From positions 1,674,001 to 1,738,000 of the forward strand of contig OY769916.1 of the NCBI GenBank assembly GCA_963669265.1: 64,000 bases of DNA, written 5' to 3'. Numbering within the stretch: the first letter of the stretch is position 1; each line of letters starts with the position of its first letter. This document shows, in pieces, positions 62,731-64,000 of the stretch. Source of the DNA: SZUA-547 sp963669265 (GTDB lineage Bacteria > Pseudomonadota > Alphaproteobacteria > Rhodobacterales > Rhodobacteraceae). The position numbers and the translations under genes were made by a program. The notes beneath the pieces are model-generated. The model ran no database searches. It saw nothing but the letters and a program-made list of their open reading frames with translations, and was not told the origin of the DNA.

Positions 62731-64000
62731 TGCCAGCCTTGAGAGTGCCCCCGGACCTGTTTTTCCTGAACCGCGCAGATGGACGCAGCCTGCAGGCGCA
62801 GATTCGAGAGACCGTGGTCAGGGCGATTTTGTCGCAGCACGCCCTGCCCGGCGCGCGCTTGCCCTCTTCACGGAAGCTGGCCGCCTATCTCGGCGTCTCT
62901 CGGATGACAATTACCTTGGCGTTTCAAGAGCTTGTCGCCCAGGGATATCTGGAAACGTCGAACCGAAGCGCCTATTTCGTCTCCGATCAGGCGCCGGAAG
63001 TCGCGCTGGCGACGTCGGAATTGGAAGAAAAACCGAAGTCGACGGTCGACTGGTCCGCCTGCGTTCGCGGGCGTCTTCGCGACCGGCGCATGTCCCGAAA
63101 GCCCTTCGATTGGCGAAAGTTCCGATATCCGTTCATCTATGGGCAGATCGATTCCCGGCTTTTCAATCACGCCGCATGGCGCACATGCGCCACCCAAGCC
63201 ATCGGAAAGCGGGATTTTGAGGGCCTGGCAGGCGACGCCATGGCCGCGGACGACCCGATTCTGATCAATTATATCCGTGAGCGCATTCTGCCCCGGCGGG
63301 GCATTTCGGCGGAACCCAGCGAGATCCTGGTCACAATGGGCGCGCAGCATGCGCTGTGGCTGACCGTGGAGTTATTGACCCGCGACCGCCTGAAGGCGGC
63401 GTGCGAAAACCCGGGATATCCCGACACCGTCGCGGCGTTGGAATGGTGCGGCGCGGATGTTCTGCCGGTGGATATCGACGAAGACGGTCTGCCGCCACGG
63501 GAATTGCCGGACGATGTCGGCGCCGTCTTCATCACCCCCAGCCACCACGCGCCGACCGGCGTGACGATGTCGATGGGGCGGCGCGAGCGCTTGTTGCAAG
63601 CGGCCGAGGACAAGAACTTTGTCGTTGTCGAGGATGATTATGATTTTCAAATGAGCTTTCTGGAGCCACCGAGCCCCGCTCTGAAATCGCTCGATCGGAA
63701 CGGCCGGGTGATCTATGTGGGCAGCTTCTCAAAATCTCTGTTTCCCGGCTTGCGGCTTGGGTACTTAGTAGGCCCGGACCTCTTCATCGAGGAGGCCCGG
63801 CATGTGCGCGCCATCATGCTGCGCCATCCGCCCGGGCATCTTCAGCGCGCGACGGCCTATTTTCTGGCCGAAGGCTATTTCGACACGCTGATCCGGGATA
63901 TGCGCCGCGTGCTTCAAGAACGCCGCTCGGTTCTGGAGGAGGCGATCAAGGCGTCTTCGCTTGAGGTCGCGGGCGCCGCGGCGTTCGGCGGCTCCAGCCT
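62730..64000 (+). CDS. tauR: MocR-type GntR-family regulator TauR, 3' end outside window
   Basis: At least 423 residues are present and the gene runs off the right edge. An N-terminal GntR-type winged helix (residues about 25-75: LPGARLPSSRKLAAYLGVSR) is fused to an aminotransferase-like domain. PLP-site residues include YGQIDSRLF, D303-Y304 in VEDDYDFQ, and Lys K335 in YVGSFSKSLFPGLRLGYL. TauR activates taurine genes using PLP and taurine. The ATG at 62730 gives a typical N-terminus but lacks a clear ribosome site. An in-frame ATG at 62643 also exists. It is divergent from tauK. Confidence 0.88.
   Translation, partial: MPALRVPPDLFFLNRADGRSLQAQIRETVVRAILSQHALPGARLPSSRKLAAYLGVSRMTITLAFQELVAQGYLETSNRSAYFVSDQAPEVALATSELEEKPKSTVDWSACVRGRLRDRRMSRKPFDWRKFRYPFIYGQIDSRLFNHAAWRTCATQAIGKRDFEGLAGDAMAADDPILINYIRERILPRRGISAEPSEILVTMGAQHALWLTVELLTRDRLKAACENPGYPDTVAALEWCGADVLPVDIDEDGLPPRELPDDVGAVFITPSHHAPTGVTMSMGRRERLLQAAEDKNFVVVEDDYDFQMSFLEPPSPALKSLDRNGRVIYVGSFSKSLFPGLRLGYLVGPDLFIEEARHVRAIMLRHPPGHLQRATAYFLAEGYFDTLIRDMRRVLQERRSVLEEAIKASSLEVAGAAAFGGSS

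Noticed and set aside
1..64000. CRISPR arrays
   Set aside because: No series of regularly spaced direct repeats was seen. Repeats found are single inverted pairs, hairpins and the IS ends.

Overview
This is a GC-rich window from what looks like a marine-type alphaproteobacterium, most likely Rhodobacterales (Roseobacter-like). The inference rests on gene content: a TauKLM/TauXY/TauR taurine set, a SoeABC-type sulfite dehydrogenase, a napEFDABC operon behind an FNR-type site, several TRAP and TTT transporters, and an MntR/MntABCD-type manganese system. No rRNA, tRNA or CRISPR array was seen.

Left part (1-14.5 kb): a secreted caspase-like protein with Sel1 repeats that runs off the left edge, a 1458-residue lysine/aspartate-rich protein I do not recognise, cysteine synthase, a single-domain globin, a glycosyltransferase, and an ABC importer for Mn/Fe (solute-binding protein, ATPase, two permeases). 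The importer is divergent from its DtxR/MntR-type regulator. The two are now separated by a 2157-bp IS1595-family insertion (14547-16703) with about 22-bp terminal inverted repeats, a perfect 8-bp target duplication and two passenger genes. It sits 6 bp from a probable MntR operator.

Middle part (17-37.7 kb): threonine aldolase; a polyamine-type ABC importer; an outer-membrane beta-barrel protein; an overlapping patatin lipoprotein-alanine racemase-RidA group; the transhydrogenase pntAB; the periplasmic nitrate reductase operon napEFDABC; ferredoxin-NADP reductase; and a dienelactone-hydrolase-like protein.

Right part (37.8-64 kb): an almost continuous organosulfonate catabolic island. Three branches converge on sulfoacetaldehyde. 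Taurine enters through TRAP TauKLM and is oxidised by TauXY under TauR. Isethionate is oxidised by a GMC/choline-dehydrogenase-like IseJ beside an IclR regulator. Sulfoacetate enters through a TctABC-type TTT transporter and is handled by SauT (CoA ligase) and SauS (CoA-acylating dehydrogenase) under a LacI regulator. Sulfoacetaldehyde is split by Xsc to acetyl phosphate and sulfite, Pta makes acetyl-CoA, and SoeABC oxidises sulfite to sulfate. As given, xsc carries a one-base frameshift, so this central enzyme is either disrupted or affected by a sequencing error. Substrate assignments come from family resemblance and gene neighbourhood, not from experiments on this strain.
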